This document shows positions 1 through 10,774 of a stretch of DNA of 64,000 bases, in pieces. Both the position numbers and the translations under genes were made by a program. This DNA is from Semisulcospira habei. Taxonomy: Eukaryota > Mollusca > Gastropoda > Semisulcospiridae. Position 1 is the first letter of the stretch; each line of letters starts with the position of its first letter. The notes under the pieces are model-generated. The model worked only from the letters and a program-made list of their open reading frames with translations, did no database searches and was not told the DNA's origin. The stretch is taken from positions 48,514,323-48,578,322 of the forward strand of contig BTPG01000004.1 in the NCBI GenBank assembly GCA_036245525.1, given 5' to 3'.

Positions 1-268
1 CCCCCCCCCCCCCCCCCTTCTAGAGGAAAGCATCGGCCTTCGTAGACGCTGAGCGGCGGACGAAGCGGTTCAAGTCTCTTCCCCAGCCTCTTGGGTTCCG
101 GGACCTGCGCAACGCCTTCTCCGCCCATCTGCTGCATGGCTCCTTCGGCGATTCTGGTTTCTTCTCCAACGCCAAGTTCCTGGCAGACTTGGACATCTCC
201 TTCCTTTCTCCTTCCGTCAGCGCTGGTACACGGGACACTCGCAGACCTTCACCTGCCCACTCCCGAAG

Positions 269-537
269 GTGGATTCCCCGGCTCTGTCTTTTTCGGGTAA
301 CCCTCACCTGCGTAATCTCGCCCCCGGCGTGGAACTGACTGCCACCCTCGTTCGCAATTCCCTGGCCTTGGCGGGTTTCCTGGTCTTGGTGACACAAGCC
401 ATCGTGCTACGCGTCGAGGAGGCCTGGCACCCGTCCATCTCACCACTGCTGGGCGACATTCTCGCGTTGGCGGTTTCTGGCAACCGCGCGGCATACCACA
501 CCTCCGTCAACGCCATGGCCGCAGCCGCTGTGACCTG
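269..537 (+). pseudogene. gag-like C-terminal segment of DIRS-like element A
   Basis: An 89-codon open stretch ends with a stop just before the RT part. Its LVRNSLALAGFL segment has a clear counterpart, LVHNFLACAGFL, directly upstream of the RT of the minus-strand DIRS-like copy near 63.9 kb. Shared position and sequence in two copies support a real Gag or pre-RT domain. Reading on past 540 requires passing several stops and a Pro-rich linker before the RT starts near 845. The exact role is not known; assignment rests on position. Confidence 0.5.
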
Positions 538-844
538 ATGCACCGTGATGCCTTACTAAGCGGATGCGTTCTTCCGACTGAATTGAAGAGTCAGCTACGG
601 CGGGCACCACTTGGCAGAGAGCTCCTGTTTGGCCCGACTTGGCAGGCAGTGAAGGACGCTAACAAGGACCTGTGGCCCAGCCGCGCTGTTCCTCACTCTC
701 GCACGCTCCCCGCCCCCACCCCCGCCTCAGCTTCGCCTAGGCCTGCCCACTGCCCCAGGCGAGGCAGGGCCCACTGACTGCCTCCCTCCTCTGCCAACCA
801 CGTCCGGGTCTCCTGTTGGTGGGAGGCTTGCGCTCCACAGCGAT

Positions 845-1500
845 GTGTGGCAGTCGCTGCTACTGGATGAACTGTGGATTCTTTCGACCATCTCCGAGGG
901 ACTACAGATCTCCTTTCGGTCGCCGCCCCCTCTGCGCCGCTCGCCCCTGTGGACTTTGGTGCCGTCAGACCAGCTCAGACCCGACGCCGTATGCAGCGAG
1001 ATCGCCGCCTTGCTTCAGAAGGCCACCATGGAGGTAGTGATGCGGCATGAATCCCCAGCCTTCTACAGCCACCTCTTCATGGTTCCCAAGCCGGGCAGCA
1101 AGTGGCGCCCCATCATCGACCTATTCGCGCTGAACAAGTTCATCGTCGCCCCGTCCTTCCGCATGGAGACCGCCCGAGCCCTTTGCGCCACGGTGCAACC
1201 TATGGACTTTTCCGTCAGCTTAGACCTGTCGGATGCGTATCTACACGTCCCCATGCACCCCGTGGCCAGACGCTACCTCCGCTTCGCCTTCGGTGGCGTG
1301 GTCTACCAGTTCCGCGCGCTTCCTTTCGACCTCAACCTCAGCCCTTGGGTCTTCACCCGCATCCTGGACGCCGTAGTAGCCAGGGCCAGGCGGATGTCTT
1401 CCAGCCCCACGTCGAACTACCTGGACAATCTTCTCTTGCGGAACCAGTCAGAGACCTCCTTGGGAGAAGGACCGAGATGCGCTGCTAGATCCTAGACAGA
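845..1500 (+). pseudogene. DIRS-like reverse transcriptase (fingers and palm)
   Basis: Reverse transcriptase copies element RNA into DNA. The open frame shows KWRPIIDLFALNKF near the fingers, SLDLSDAYLHVPMHP with the first catalytic Asp, FRALPFDLNLSPWVFTRIL, and SNYLDNLLLRN at about 1412-1444. The usual DIRS motif is YLDDLLL, so the second active-site Asp (codon 1427-1429) is now Asn, predicted to abolish polymerisation. The frame ends in a stop soon after LLLRN, and the thumb region continues in another frame. Amino-acid similarity to the minus-strand copy at 62.8-63.4 kb is strong by eye. Confidence 0.85.
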
Positions 1501-2360
1501 CTCGGCTTCCTGATCAACGCGGGCAAGTCCGACCTCACACCGTCTCGCTGCTTTGTCCACCTAGGGATGGAGTTTTGCACCAACCTCAACGAAGTCCGGC
1601 TACCGGAGAAGCATATTTAGAAGTTGGCGAACCTAGTGTGGCAGGTGGCGCAAGAGGAGGCTATCCCCGCCAGAGTGTGGCTTCAGCTCCTGGGCCTGAT
1701 GAGTGCGGCAGCGGATCTACTTCCCCTAGGACGTCTCTACTCCTGTCCTCTTCAGCTGCACCTGCTTCTCCACTGGCGACCCTCAAAGGACGACCTCGAC
1801 TCTCAGGTTCCGGTGCTGCCAATGCTCCGTCCACACCTTCTTTGCTGGGGAGATCCCGGCTGGCTAGCGACGGGAGTTCCCCTCTACTCGCCTCCTCCCC
1901 AGTTGTCCCTTTGCATCGACGCAAGCCTCTCCGGCTGGGGCGCACACCTGCTACCGATGTTCTCCACAGCCTCCGGCGTATAGCCCCCAGACCTCGTGAC
2001 CCGACACATCAACTGATTAGAGCTGAGAGCGGTTTGGCAAGCCCTCATAGCGTGGGAGTCACGGCTGCAACACCAGGAGCTTCTAGTCCTCTCAGACAAC
2101 TCCACAGTCGTCGCCTACATCCAGAAGCAGGGCAGGACCCGCTCCCCCTCCCTCTGCATCCTCCTCTACTAGGTGCTCTGATGGTGCGAAGACCGAGGCA
2201 TTGCTCTTCATGCGAGACACATCCTGGGACATCTGAACGTTCTAGCCGACTCCCTCTCGTGACGTGGCCAGCTTCTCCACACCGAGTGGGCGCTACGCCC
2301 GGACATCTTCTGGATGATCGGCGCAAAATGGGAGGCTCCCCACGGCTGTGCAGAACCACA
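1501..2360 (+). pseudogene. DIRS-like RT thumb and RNase H region
   Basis: RNase H would remove RNA from the RNA-DNA hybrid. Reading across frame changes gives VHLGMEFCTNLNEVRLPEK (RT thumb), then LSLCIDASLSGWGAHLL (first RNase H Asp), LELRAVWQAL, LVLSDNSTVVAYIQKQG and HILGHLNVLADSLS. These motifs occur in this order in DIRS RNase H domains. Stops occur inside (for example after EKHI near 1617 and after STASGV near 1981). Similarity stops near 2360, where the element is interrupted and resumes near 7270. Confidence 0.75.
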
Positions 2361-3040
2361 CTTTTAGTTAGGAGCGGCCGGGGGCCACTGAGTGCAAGAT
2401 AAGCCATCTGTGGCAAGGCCGGGCGTGGAGGCAATTAGTCGTTAGCGCGCGCCTCTTCAGGCAGAGTGACAGAGCTGTTCATGGTCCTAGAAAGGAGTGC
2501 TCTTTCATTACCCTACGCTATGTGTACGTGCCGACAGCAGCATACTGGCGCTCGGCAGCGGAAACGCTGAAAAGTGTTAGTAACTGAACATTCACAAAAT
2601 GCTTTTTTTTGTGCAAGAATATCATTATAACATGAGTGTAGATTTGTAGCTGATAAAATTTGCTTTCTTTTCATACTAAACATGCCCATGCTGCTTACTT
2701 CCAGCACACCTGCAAGAGCAGTTACATTTCATATTTGCAATACAATGAACATGCACTGACACAAAAAAGCACTAACTTTCAAGCTCAATCTGTTGTGCAT
2801 CTAAGTTTTCTGTGGGATGAAAATTTGATGTATCTACGCAGCATTCTAGCGTCTACTGTTATCACTTACTTGAATTCTTGTTTCTTTCCTGCTAGAGCAA
2901 CACTAGCGTCAGAAAGCACTCCACCTCTGAGAAGCTGGTAAGCTGGTAATCCGTTAGGTCCATCAAGACGATCAACACAAACATGCTGATCCCAGCAGCG
3001 TTTATGCAGTACACTTGGGTTTACACGACAGTAAATTCAT
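2361..3040. other. unassigned stretch at the left edge of the insertion in DIRS A
   Basis: The first 200 bases are GC-rich and the rest AT-rich. I see no coding motif, no clear inverted end and no RNA gene. The exact left boundary of the inserted DNA was not found. Confidence 0.4.
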
Positions 3041-3206
3041 AACCACTAACACAACAGGTCTTAAGCACATCACACTGGTTCCTTTATATTAACACTAACA
3101 CAAATAACTAGGTCTGAAGCACACCACACTGGGCCTTATATCGACACGAACACAAGTAACGAGTCTTAAGCATATCACACTGGTGGTTCCTTTATATGAA
3201 CAGTTT
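3041..3206 (+). repeat. imperfect tandem repeat, three units of about 60 bases
   Basis: Three successive units carry a shared pattern: AACACAA, then TCTTAAGCACATCACACTGG or a close variant, then CTTTATAT. They begin near 3046, 3108 and 3161. No coding meaning is apparent. Confidence 0.7.
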
Positions 3207-3218
3207 TTAGAATTTCCC

Positions 3219-3515
3219 TTACAGGGATGAATACAGTTTTTGTAATTGAATTGATGATTTTCTTTTCAGTTTCATTAGGCTTTGGTAACATTTTACACAA
3301 AACGAATTTGAGTAACACAGTCCACTAGTTTCATCTACAGTGATTCCATGTATTTCCTGAAGTTCAGCTACATAGATTTCACACAGTTTTATTGGATTTT
3401 GATCAAGTGTTCGTTTTGACCTTCCTCCACATACTCTACATAGAGAATTTAACCTTTTAAAATGAAAGGCTCCTGTGTGTGCAAATGTTTCTTGTGTATG
3501 TTTTGTTCCCGCCAT
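3219..3515 (-). CDS. small ORF with a paired-cysteine zinc-binding-like module, possibly RAG1 N-terminal-like
   Basis: This is a 98-codon ORF with its own Met and stop. The core reads LCRVCGGRSKRTLDQNPIKL, about 25 intervening residues, then SFCVKCYQSL. The C-x2-C ... C-x2-C spacing, with an aromatic after the second pair, resembles the small zinc module in the N-terminal part of RAG1 and related molluscan transposon proteins. That is a family-level recollection, not an alignment. It sits just outside the inverted repeats of the adjacent P-type element on the opposite strand. It could be a transposon ORF, a first exon, or chance; no continuation was identified. Confidence 0.4.
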   Translation of the reverse strand: MAGTKHTQETFAHTGAFHFKRLNSLCRVCGGRSKRTLDQNPIKLCEIYVAELQEIHGITVDETSGLCYSNSFCVKCYQSLMKLKRKSSIQLQKLYSSL

Positions 3516-3687
3516 AACTGTACTGTCTACTCCTTAGGCATTTGGAACAAAGGAACCAGGATAATATGGATGAGCAGACAACAGTTAGTACATGATACCA
3601 AAGACAATACATTATAAGACAAATCACTCGCCCCGAGAGTGCGAGGACGTGCTTTGAGAGTTTTCTCCCTTGTAATCGTGTTGAATC

Positions 3688-5910
3688 ATGGCTGACCGAA
3701 CGAGGCAAGGGCTGACTTTTGCAGCGCAATTTCTTGTTCGAACGCCCCCTACAAGCCAAGTTTCACCGGCATGTCAGTTTTCCTTTTTCCCAATGAAGAA
3801 ACAAGGTAAGCTGATTACTCTGTGGTCTTATCTTTGCATAAATGCATAAATTTACGACCGTATAATAATTTCATGGCGCAAAGGATGTCTATCTCGAAAA
3901 TTTTCTATTCTGAATTAGAGTTGCCAGGGCGATACTCAGGCATAGGTCCCTCGTGTGATATGTATCTTTGGGATTAAATCTGGGAGAGTGGAAAACTGAT
4001 CCAACTGCAAACAGACCCTAGCCGGCTCTCCACGCCGTAAATTCCGAGAAATGTCAGTGGAAAAGTGATCTAACGACCATTTAGATCCAGAGTAATTATA
4101 CGTTTCTAGTAATTTTGTTTTCAAATGTAGAAGAGGGCAGTATGTACATAGACCAGTTTTCCTGTCCCATTGTATCCACTTTATGGTGGACTAACTCAAG
4201 TTAGATCTAGTCATTTGTGCCACACGTGCTTAACTTGGGTGAGGAAAAGTATTCTTTAGGCTACACGGACCTTTCCCTTTCGTTCAAGGCAATACGACCG
4301 ATAGGGAGAATCCTGTGTAAGTTTCACGTTCTTAATCGAGTTGCGGTTTTAAGACCGATGTTCCGATCAAAAAGAGGAAAGTACTGGTGAGAAATTAAGC
4401 AAAGAAACCTTGAGTTGTAAGGTCGTTGATAAAATTCAGTCGTTGCAAAGTTACTTCGCTTTCATTGTCTATCAAGACTTAAAATACAAAAGTATAAAAG
4501 GTCATGCAGAACTCTGTCCACTGTACTGTTCTCACGAACTACGCCTACAGACTACAGTATTTAGCTGGTGGTGTTTTAGTACTTGTATTTCAGTCTTTGT
4601 TATTCTCCCAACAGATGTCCGGGTGCAGAATTCGCGCAGAGAAGATCTGTTGGGACTTTTACCTGCTGAGCTGCGTTCACGTTCCTACAGGCTGTGCAGT
4701 GCCCATTTTGAAAACAGCCAGTTCACGTGCGCCGACTGTGTTTTCGGTGCCCAACCCACCCCCACAACTAACAACAGAGACTGACGAGGGATACTGCTAC
4801 ACATTCAGAAGCGCCGCCTCACAAGCAGGCACGCATGTCACTGCAACCAGGTATTTTCAATGAATAAATATAATTTGATTTATAATTTGTAAGCTGAAAT
4901 TTTTAATTTATAAAAAATTACCAAACAATGACAGCACAAAAGATTAGTTGTGTGAGTTGTTTTCACAACTGGGGTCGTAAAATCTGTTGACTATTAAAAT
5001 CAGACAAGCAGATTTTAAATTTGGATGAATTTTCGATGGCCTTTTTGTGTGTGTTCGCGCCTGCATGTGTGTGTGAAAATACATTTTTGGTCAGTCATAT
5101 GAAATGTGAATTAATTTTTTTGATCTGAGTAAATATGCTGTGGATTATCATGATATCATTAATGATTTAATGCATGGTTGCTTGTGTGTGTGCAGATGAG
5201 TCCAGTGGAGAAACTGGTGTGGGGGGAACTGCAGCAACAGGACTGGGGGTAGGACAGCGATTCACCAAGAAAGCAGGCTTTGAAGAAAAGTCTCAAAACT
5301 GTGCGCAACAGATTGTACTGCCTTCGGAAGAAATGTAATTACGACAGAAAGACGGCAAACAAGGAAAGAAAAGACATTAACACTTAAAGAGAAGAAGGAT
5401 GCAGCAGCGAAGAGCCGCTTGGCCCATTTTTTGCCTGATTCGTTGTTAAGTTTATTTCAGCACAGTTGCGTGAAATACACAAAAAGAAACAAGGCCGGAG
5501 ATGGACGGAGACAGAAAAAAACAACAGCTTTATCTTTGTTTCATGCAAGCCCCAAGGCATATCGTATGCTTGCAAAATTCTTTGTCCTCATGTCAGTTTC
5601 AACCGTACGGAAAACTATGCGAAAGGTTTCAGTCTGCCCCGGCTTTAGTGCCAAAATTCTGAAAGCACTTCAGATTAAAGTGTCTGTACTGCCGCCAAAG
5701 TCAGATCTGTGTGCAATAGTACTAGACGAAATGACAATAAAAGAACAAGTCACCTACAACAAAAAACGTGATCAAATAGAAGGGGCAGAGAATTTTGGGG
5801 AGGACGAGAGGACAAAGCTTGTGGCAAACCATGCGACTGCCTTTGTTGTAAGGGGTTTAGTTTCCCACTGGAAGCAGCCGAAGGTCAGGTGGAGGGGGGG
5901 GGGGGGGGAG
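3688..5910 (+). pseudogene. THAP-domain P-element transposase, broken and truncated
   Basis: P-type transposases pair a DNA-binding THAP finger with an RNase H-like DDE core. Visible parts: 3720-3805 encodes CSAISCSN and VFLFPNEETR (THAP cysteines and the FxFP-like turn) before a gtaagc donor; after a tctcccaacag acceptor at 4613 comes SYRLCSAHFENSQF (closing Cys and His). An acceptor at 5196 precedes a basic coiled segment, LKKSLKTVRNRLYCLRKKC. 5403-5890 encodes FHASPKAYRMLAKFF, LCAIVLDEMTIKEQ (likely first catalytic Asp), VANHATAFVVRGL and WKQPK. Frames disagree at the THAP exon join and before the core, and the remaining catalytic part is missing after a G-run near 5889. Confidence 0.7.
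5889..5908 (+). repeat. G homopolymer
   Basis: A near-continuous G run immediately follows the last recognisable transposase codons. It may mark slippage or a deletion point. Confidence 0.8.
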
Positions 5911-6386
5911 GGAGTTGTTGGAGAACATAATTCTGATCGGTGATGACATGTTTATCTGTTTACCTGGTAATGACTTTTAGATCTAATGGGCATGTGACTG
6001 ATGGTATTGTCTGTTGTACGTCTTATGATAATTCAGCCTATTGCGTATATTCATGTTGACCTGCTATTTTGTGTATGATGAATAATTTTGTCATACATTT
6101 ACATGTGTTGGGTGGATGGATGAATTGAGAGGAGGAGACGGAACAGGTAATCAGTGATCATTTCTTATTAATCTCTTTGTGCATACTATCGAAGGTACTG
6201 TTTACAGTTTCTAACGGGTGTATGCATAAGGTGGTTAGCGTGGCCTGTGTATAATCACTATTTGGTTTTCTTGATAATACCTGCTGCAAGTTGAACCTGT
6301 ATTAATAAACTGATCTTTTTGTGAGATTGTTCAAAACAACTGATATTTGCTGTAAATTATTTCTTATTTAGTCCTGTGTTGGTGGT

Positions 6387-6485
6387 TTGTTTGTATGTGT
6401 GTTTGTTTGTGTGCATGTGTGTTTGTTTGCGTGCACGTCTGTGTGTGTCTGTGCGCGCGCGCGCGCGTGTGTGTGCGTGTGTACT
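6387..6485 (+). repeat. TG/CG alternating microsatellite
   Basis: GT-rich repeats grade into an uninterrupted run of alternating G and C and back to GT. Alternating purine-pyrimidine of this kind can adopt left-handed DNA. The open frame reading FVCVCVH across it is a by-product. Confidence 0.85.
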
Positions 6486-6841
6486 AGACATCAACTCACA
6501 CTCACGGCAACAATGAAATGCCTGATTTATTTATTTTTCTTTTACACTTTCCGTGCTAATTACCACTTTTCCGAAAAATCTTTTGATTAGGAATAGAAAA
6601 AAATATCTTAGAAGCAGAGCTCATGTGATTTTAAAACAGTTTTCCGCAATGCACACACAAAAAGCACCTGTTACCCTTCAAAAAACCTCGCGTCAGAGCT
6701 CGAGCCCATTACCAGATAGTGATAGACGTATGGCCACAACACGATTACACCATGGGACGCAACTGCTACACTGACCTCGCTTTTTTTAGTAAGCCTTATG
6801 AAGGAGTGATCTGTCTTATAATGTATTGTCTTTGATGATAC

Positions 6842-7270
6842 TACTAAACAGTATCACATCTATATTGGAGGCTATGAGCAGAGCATAAAGCACAGGGATT
6901 ACACAATACACAACAGAATTCCAGAACAGAGAATGAATGTTCAAACCAACTCGGTACTGTGGGGCTCAGATAACTTACCAGCCATGTTCAGTCACACACA
7001 AACACGGTACCTGTCTTTATCCTCGGATTGCACTCTTAAAAAAAACGTAACTGGAATAATACCACCAACACAGGAACCAGCACACAACAGTTCACAAGTG
7101 TGTCAAACGGTTCTATGTAGAAAATCTTTGAAGAGGAGATAGAGAACATTAAACACAGGCATAGCCACCACACATCAGCAGTCCGTTACAGAGATTAGAG
7201 AAGGAATAGCTATCAGACTGTGACCTACTTTAAGCCTGCTCTCTGCGGGAGTGGCTGCAGCAAGCATGTT
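6842..7270. other. unassigned stretch at the right edge of the insertion in DIRS A
   Basis: AT-rich sequence without a recognisable gene or terminal repeat. DIRS similarity resumes around 7270-7290, so the insertion junction lies close to the right end of this segment. Confidence 0.4.
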
Positions 7271-7287
7271 GCTGGCTAAACTAAAGA

Positions 7288-8450
7288 GTGGAAAATCCAG
7301 CGTTCTGCACAGGCGTGTCCCATGATCGACCTCTTTGTGACGAGGTGGAATCGCCAGCTTTCTCTCTTTGTCTCCCCAATTCCAGACCCGCTCGCCTGGG
7401 CAGTCGACGCTCTCTCCATCCCGTGAGACGGCCTCGTCGCACACACCTACCCGCCGACGGTGCTTGTCCCCAAGGTCCTGCTCAAGCTCAGAGGTTGCAA
7501 CACGGTCCTGTTCCTAGTGGCCCCGTTCTGCTGGACCAAGTCGTGGACCGCCGACCTCCTGAACCTCCCCACCCCACACATTATGCTCAAGCAACCGCGG
7601 CAGGCGCTGTACCATCCGTGCCCCGAGCGACTCCTCCTCCACGCCTGGAGGTTGTGCGGCAAGTCCTCGCCGCTAGAGGCTTCTCAAGTGCAGCAGTGGA
7701 AGCTATCGCTACAGCCCGCAGACCCTCGACCAGACAAGTTTACGAGGGAAAGTGGCGAGTCCTGTGCGGCTGGTGTGACGACAACCACCTCTCCCCCATG
7801 GATCTGACGATTCCCCAGCTGGCAGAGTTCTTCCTATGGCTCTTCACCGACCAGGGTCAGTGAGCTGCACGCTTTATCAGTACGCCCCTCATGCTTGCAG
7901 TTCCGGACGGACGGTTCCGTACAACTGCTGCCTGACCCCGGCTTTCCTAGCCAAGACCCGGTCTCTATTGGCCGCCCCACAGATGGTCACCGTTCGACCC
8001 TTGAGGGATTCAGGCTCTACCTGAGAGACCAGACAGCAGGACCCGGTGAGAGCCTTACGTGTATACCTGCGCTGAACCAAGCCGCTACGCAGGGGACGCA
8101 CCTGCCTTTTCCTCCCTCTGTTCCCAGGTAAAATGGCATCTCAGCCCAGATGATATCCTCCTGGCTCCGATGGGTGATACGCTCCGCCTACCAAGACCTC
8201 GCCCCTGATGCAGCCAAACGAATGAACATCAGGGTGCACGAGGTCAGAGCCATGGCCGCAAGCCTCGCATTCGACCGCAACTACGCTGTCAAAGACATTG
8301 TGGCGGCCGTGGGCTGGTGAGCAGAGTCAATCTTCGCCCGATTCTACCTGAGGGACCTCTCGAGCCAGCGCGAGAACCTGTCGCTGGGGGAGACATCACA
8401 GCTGCGCAACACTCCCTCCCAGCACCGCAGGTGCTGTAGGTAATCTTAGC
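7288..8450 (+). pseudogene. DIRS-like RNase H tail and tyrosine recombinase
   Basis: Tyrosine recombinase integrates the circular DNA form of DIRS elements. Reading across frames: MIDLFVTRW and PDPLAWAVDALSIP (end of RNase H, shared with the minus copy near 61.9 kb); then RRPSTRQVYEGKWRVLCGWC and LTIPQLAEFFLWLF (SAM-like core-binding domain); then RTKPLRRGRTCLFLPLFP; then HEVRAMAASLAF (His-x-x-Arg box, about 8237-8272); and SIFARFYLRDLSSQR with the candidate nucleophile Tyr (near 8343). A stop (tga) follows VAAVGW at about 8318, and several frame changes break the reading. Confidence 0.8.
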
Positions 8451-8548
8451 TAAAATTATCGGGAGGTTGCTCCAGGGAGGGCGGGTCTCATAGGTCTCAT
8501 GGGGCGTTATTAGCGGCACCCACCTCCTCTTCGTTATTCTTCCTAACA

Positions 8549-8600
8549 GTAATGTCATCGGTAATGTATGTTGAGGAAATAAATGAATTACTCAGATGAC
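8549..8600 (+). repeat. damaged internal complementary region of DIRS A
   Basis: GTCATCGGTAATGTATGTTG matches the complement of the type-B outer end seen at 53715-53751. It is followed directly by TTACTCAGATGACCCTCCC, equivalent to sequence inside the 48.1-kb ICR. About 35 bases of the type-A half appear deleted. DIRS elements are known to use such an ICR as template to complete their ends. Confidence 0.55.
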
Positions 8601-8687
8601 CCTCCCACCTGCCCCGCTTGCCGCTGGTCAGCTAAGCAAACAGACTGGCGGGAATCCGGTGGGCACATGACCGAATGGGGATGGAAG

Positions 8688-10626
8688 CAGGGATGGGCAA
8701 ACTACTTTTGAAAAGTAGTCCGCTACACTACAGTTACATTTGTAAAAAATAATAGTTCGCTACTTTACAATTACATTTTGAAGAAATGTAGTTCGCTACT
8801 TTTACGCTACTTTAAAAAAAAGTAGCTAACTACTTTTCAAACTACTAATCACAACTGGGACTGATAAGTATTTTGAAGTTCAAGTAAATAATCAACTTTA
8901 AAGTCAAAAATAGGAGAAAAAAAGCAGCTTATATATACACTGACAGTGATGTCTAGTATAAAACATAAATACAGCCACAAGGTTGTATAGGCAGTTGAGA
9001 ATAAATGGGCCAAAGAAGTTAATTGATCATTCAATGATTCATGAAAACACTGACACTTCCTTATAAACCTTTCTTGGAGTTGTACTTAACCAACACTTTT
9101 GCCTCAAAGTTAGAATCAGTAACTCTGGCTCTAATCTTTGTTAAAATAAGTCCAGCCTGACTAAACAGACGCTGGGACAACAACTCCCCTACTAAATCTG
9201 TTTTAACTTTTATACTATACAGAAAAATCAGCATTTTATTTCCAATTCACATTCAATAGCCTATTACTAACAATGAAATGAATGTATTTCCCAGTCCATA
9301 ATGTGGTTCAGTGACACAGGCGCCTTTTCTTAAATATACAATATCTTTAGTATTATTTCAAATTATTATAATCATAGATATCAATACTTAGGCCTACCTA
9401 TTTTTTTCATCATTATGGTTATATTTATTATTATTATCATTATTATTATTTTTCTTTTGATTTTTCCCCCCTTTGTTTGTTCATAAATTTGTAACATACA
9501 AAGACGTAGCAAATATAATTTTTATTCCCACTTACCCCCTTCCAAGACCATCCATACTTAACTTGGTCTAAACGTTTTATCACAATGTCAGAACGTAAAT
9601 TAAAAATTGTGTTCAAAAAGACTAAGCTAAATAAAATAAATAAATGCAAAAAAAATATGAAGTATGCCAGGCATTGCCAACATCATGCATTTATTCTAGG
9701 CTTTTCTGTAATATAAATTAATTCCGAAGCTTTGTGTTCTGTTCTGTATCAAAAAGTACAGTGATCGAAGGGCATGATTGATGATTCGCCTGTTGTGTTC
9801 CCAGCCATTCTAATAATTCTAATACTAGTAATAGATGACAATAGATCGGCATTCACTCGGACAACTCCCCTACTAAATTTAAAACCGATTTATACGAAAA
9901 AGCCGCCATTATGTTTATAGGCTATATATATCCTGTTCAGCACTCCAAACAAGAAAATGGAATTCTTTCAGTAAATGAAAATAAATTAATATAGCTTTTG
10001 TCATCCCAGGTGAATGCCGATAGAATAAAACCCGACGCATTTCGCAATGTAAGAAAATCAAAATAGGAAAACTCAAAAAGTCAATAAACCTTGAGATGAA
10101 GCCTAAGATTGGATGCTGTCGTCTTGCTCGCTGAATACTCTTTGCATCTGTACTTGCATTTGAATATAAATGCATTGTCCTTTTCTTCTTTGAGATGAAA
10201 AAATTCTAGATACGGTTCAAACAAAGTGGGAAGTTTCTCCATCTTCTGCGGTCAAAAATGTGTGCGTTCTGTGCTTGATTTGAAGAACAAAGAGATGACT
10301 GACGCGCGCTTTTGAAAGTCACGTGGCTTGCTATTGCTATCAGCCAATCACAATCATGCTTCCGTTCGCTGAGCGAGCGATCAATCTCGCGCGAGACAGC
10401 AATTTCGCCACTCGCTTCGGCTTGGCTGAAAGGGATAGGCAAGTCACACGGCAAGGAAAGTAGCGTAGCGAAAGATACATTTTCGCTACTTCACTACTGA
10501 CAAATTAGTAGTTCACTGCTTTACAACTACTTTTTAAAAATATGTAGTTTGGATCGTTACAAACTACTCCAAATAGTAGCGAAACTACAAAATGTAGTCG
10601 CTACTGTCGCTACTTGCCCATCCTTG
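8688..10626 (-). mobile_element. hAT DNA transposon inserted in DIRS A, with 8-bp TSD
   Basis: The left end is CAGGGATGGGCAAACTAC and the right end, as its complement, is CAAGGATGGGCAAGTAG. Both are flanked by the same 8-mer GATGGAAG (8680-8687 and 10627-10634). An 8-bp TSD and CAGGG ends are diagnostic of hAT. Both ends carry many copies of GTAGT/ACTAC-type subterminal motifs. At 1939 bp with only a transposase relic it is non-autonomous. Confidence 0.92.
9066..9190 (-). pseudogene. hAT transposase C-terminal dimerisation domain remnant
   Basis: The minus strand reads ELLSQRLFSQAGLILTKIRA, then RVTDSNFEAKVLVKYNS. This matches the conserved hATC pattern (ERLFS-x-AG ... R-x-R ... E-x-L). Only about 40 residues survive; the catalytic region is gone. 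Confidence 0.75.
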
Positions 10627-10724
10627 GATGGAAGGGAGGCTACTTGGGTTACGGGCTACGCTATAGCGCCCCTTGTTGCCTCCCCTAAAATTATGCTAGC
10701 TAGGACATCATTCCTAACAGTAAT

Positions 10725-10774
10725 GTCATGGGTAAGTATTTTTCGAAAAAAATACATTTTAGAGAAAAATTCAT
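10725..10774 (+). repeat. right outer end of DIRS A (type-A end)
   Basis: GTCATGGGTAAGTATTTTTC followed by GAAAAAAATACATTTTAGAG repeats, with a few changes, the ICR of the DIRS-like element at 48132-48180. It marks where DIRS A ends and the older flanking repeat begins. Confidence 0.75.

Larger units (their letters stand above)
3594..6841 (+). mobile_element. P-type (THAP/P-element) DNA transposon remnant
   Basis: A near-perfect inverted repeat bounds the segment: 3594-3629 contains AAAGACAATACATTATAAGA and 6804-6841 contains its complement, differing at about three positions. Inside lie a THAP-like zinc-finger region and a P-element-type transposase segment on +. Outer ends and an 8-bp target duplication, known for P elements, were not resolved, so these coordinates are a minimum. 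The element lies within the larger DNA block that splits DIRS A. Confidence 0.65.
1..10774 (+). mobile_element. DIRS-like tyrosine-recombinase retrotransposon A, nested and degenerate
   Basis: Seen in order on +: a gag-like tail, reverse transcriptase, RNase H, tyrosine recombinase, a damaged internal complementary region and an outer end with GTAAGTATTTTTCGAAAAA near 10737. This order is known for DIRS1-type elements. The left end lies outside the window, which opens in a 17-base C run. The body is split by foreign DNA between about 2360 and 7270 (a P-type element and unassigned sequence) and again by a hAT at 8688-10626. Many frameshifts and stops make it inactive. It probably lies in an upstream intron of the BABAM2 gene, but upstream exons are not visible so this is inferred. 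Confidence 0.8.

Noticed and set aside
20..397. 125-codon minus-strand ORF at the window start
   Set aside because: Antisense of the DIRS gag-like region; no motif, and GC-rich sequence is often open on both strands.
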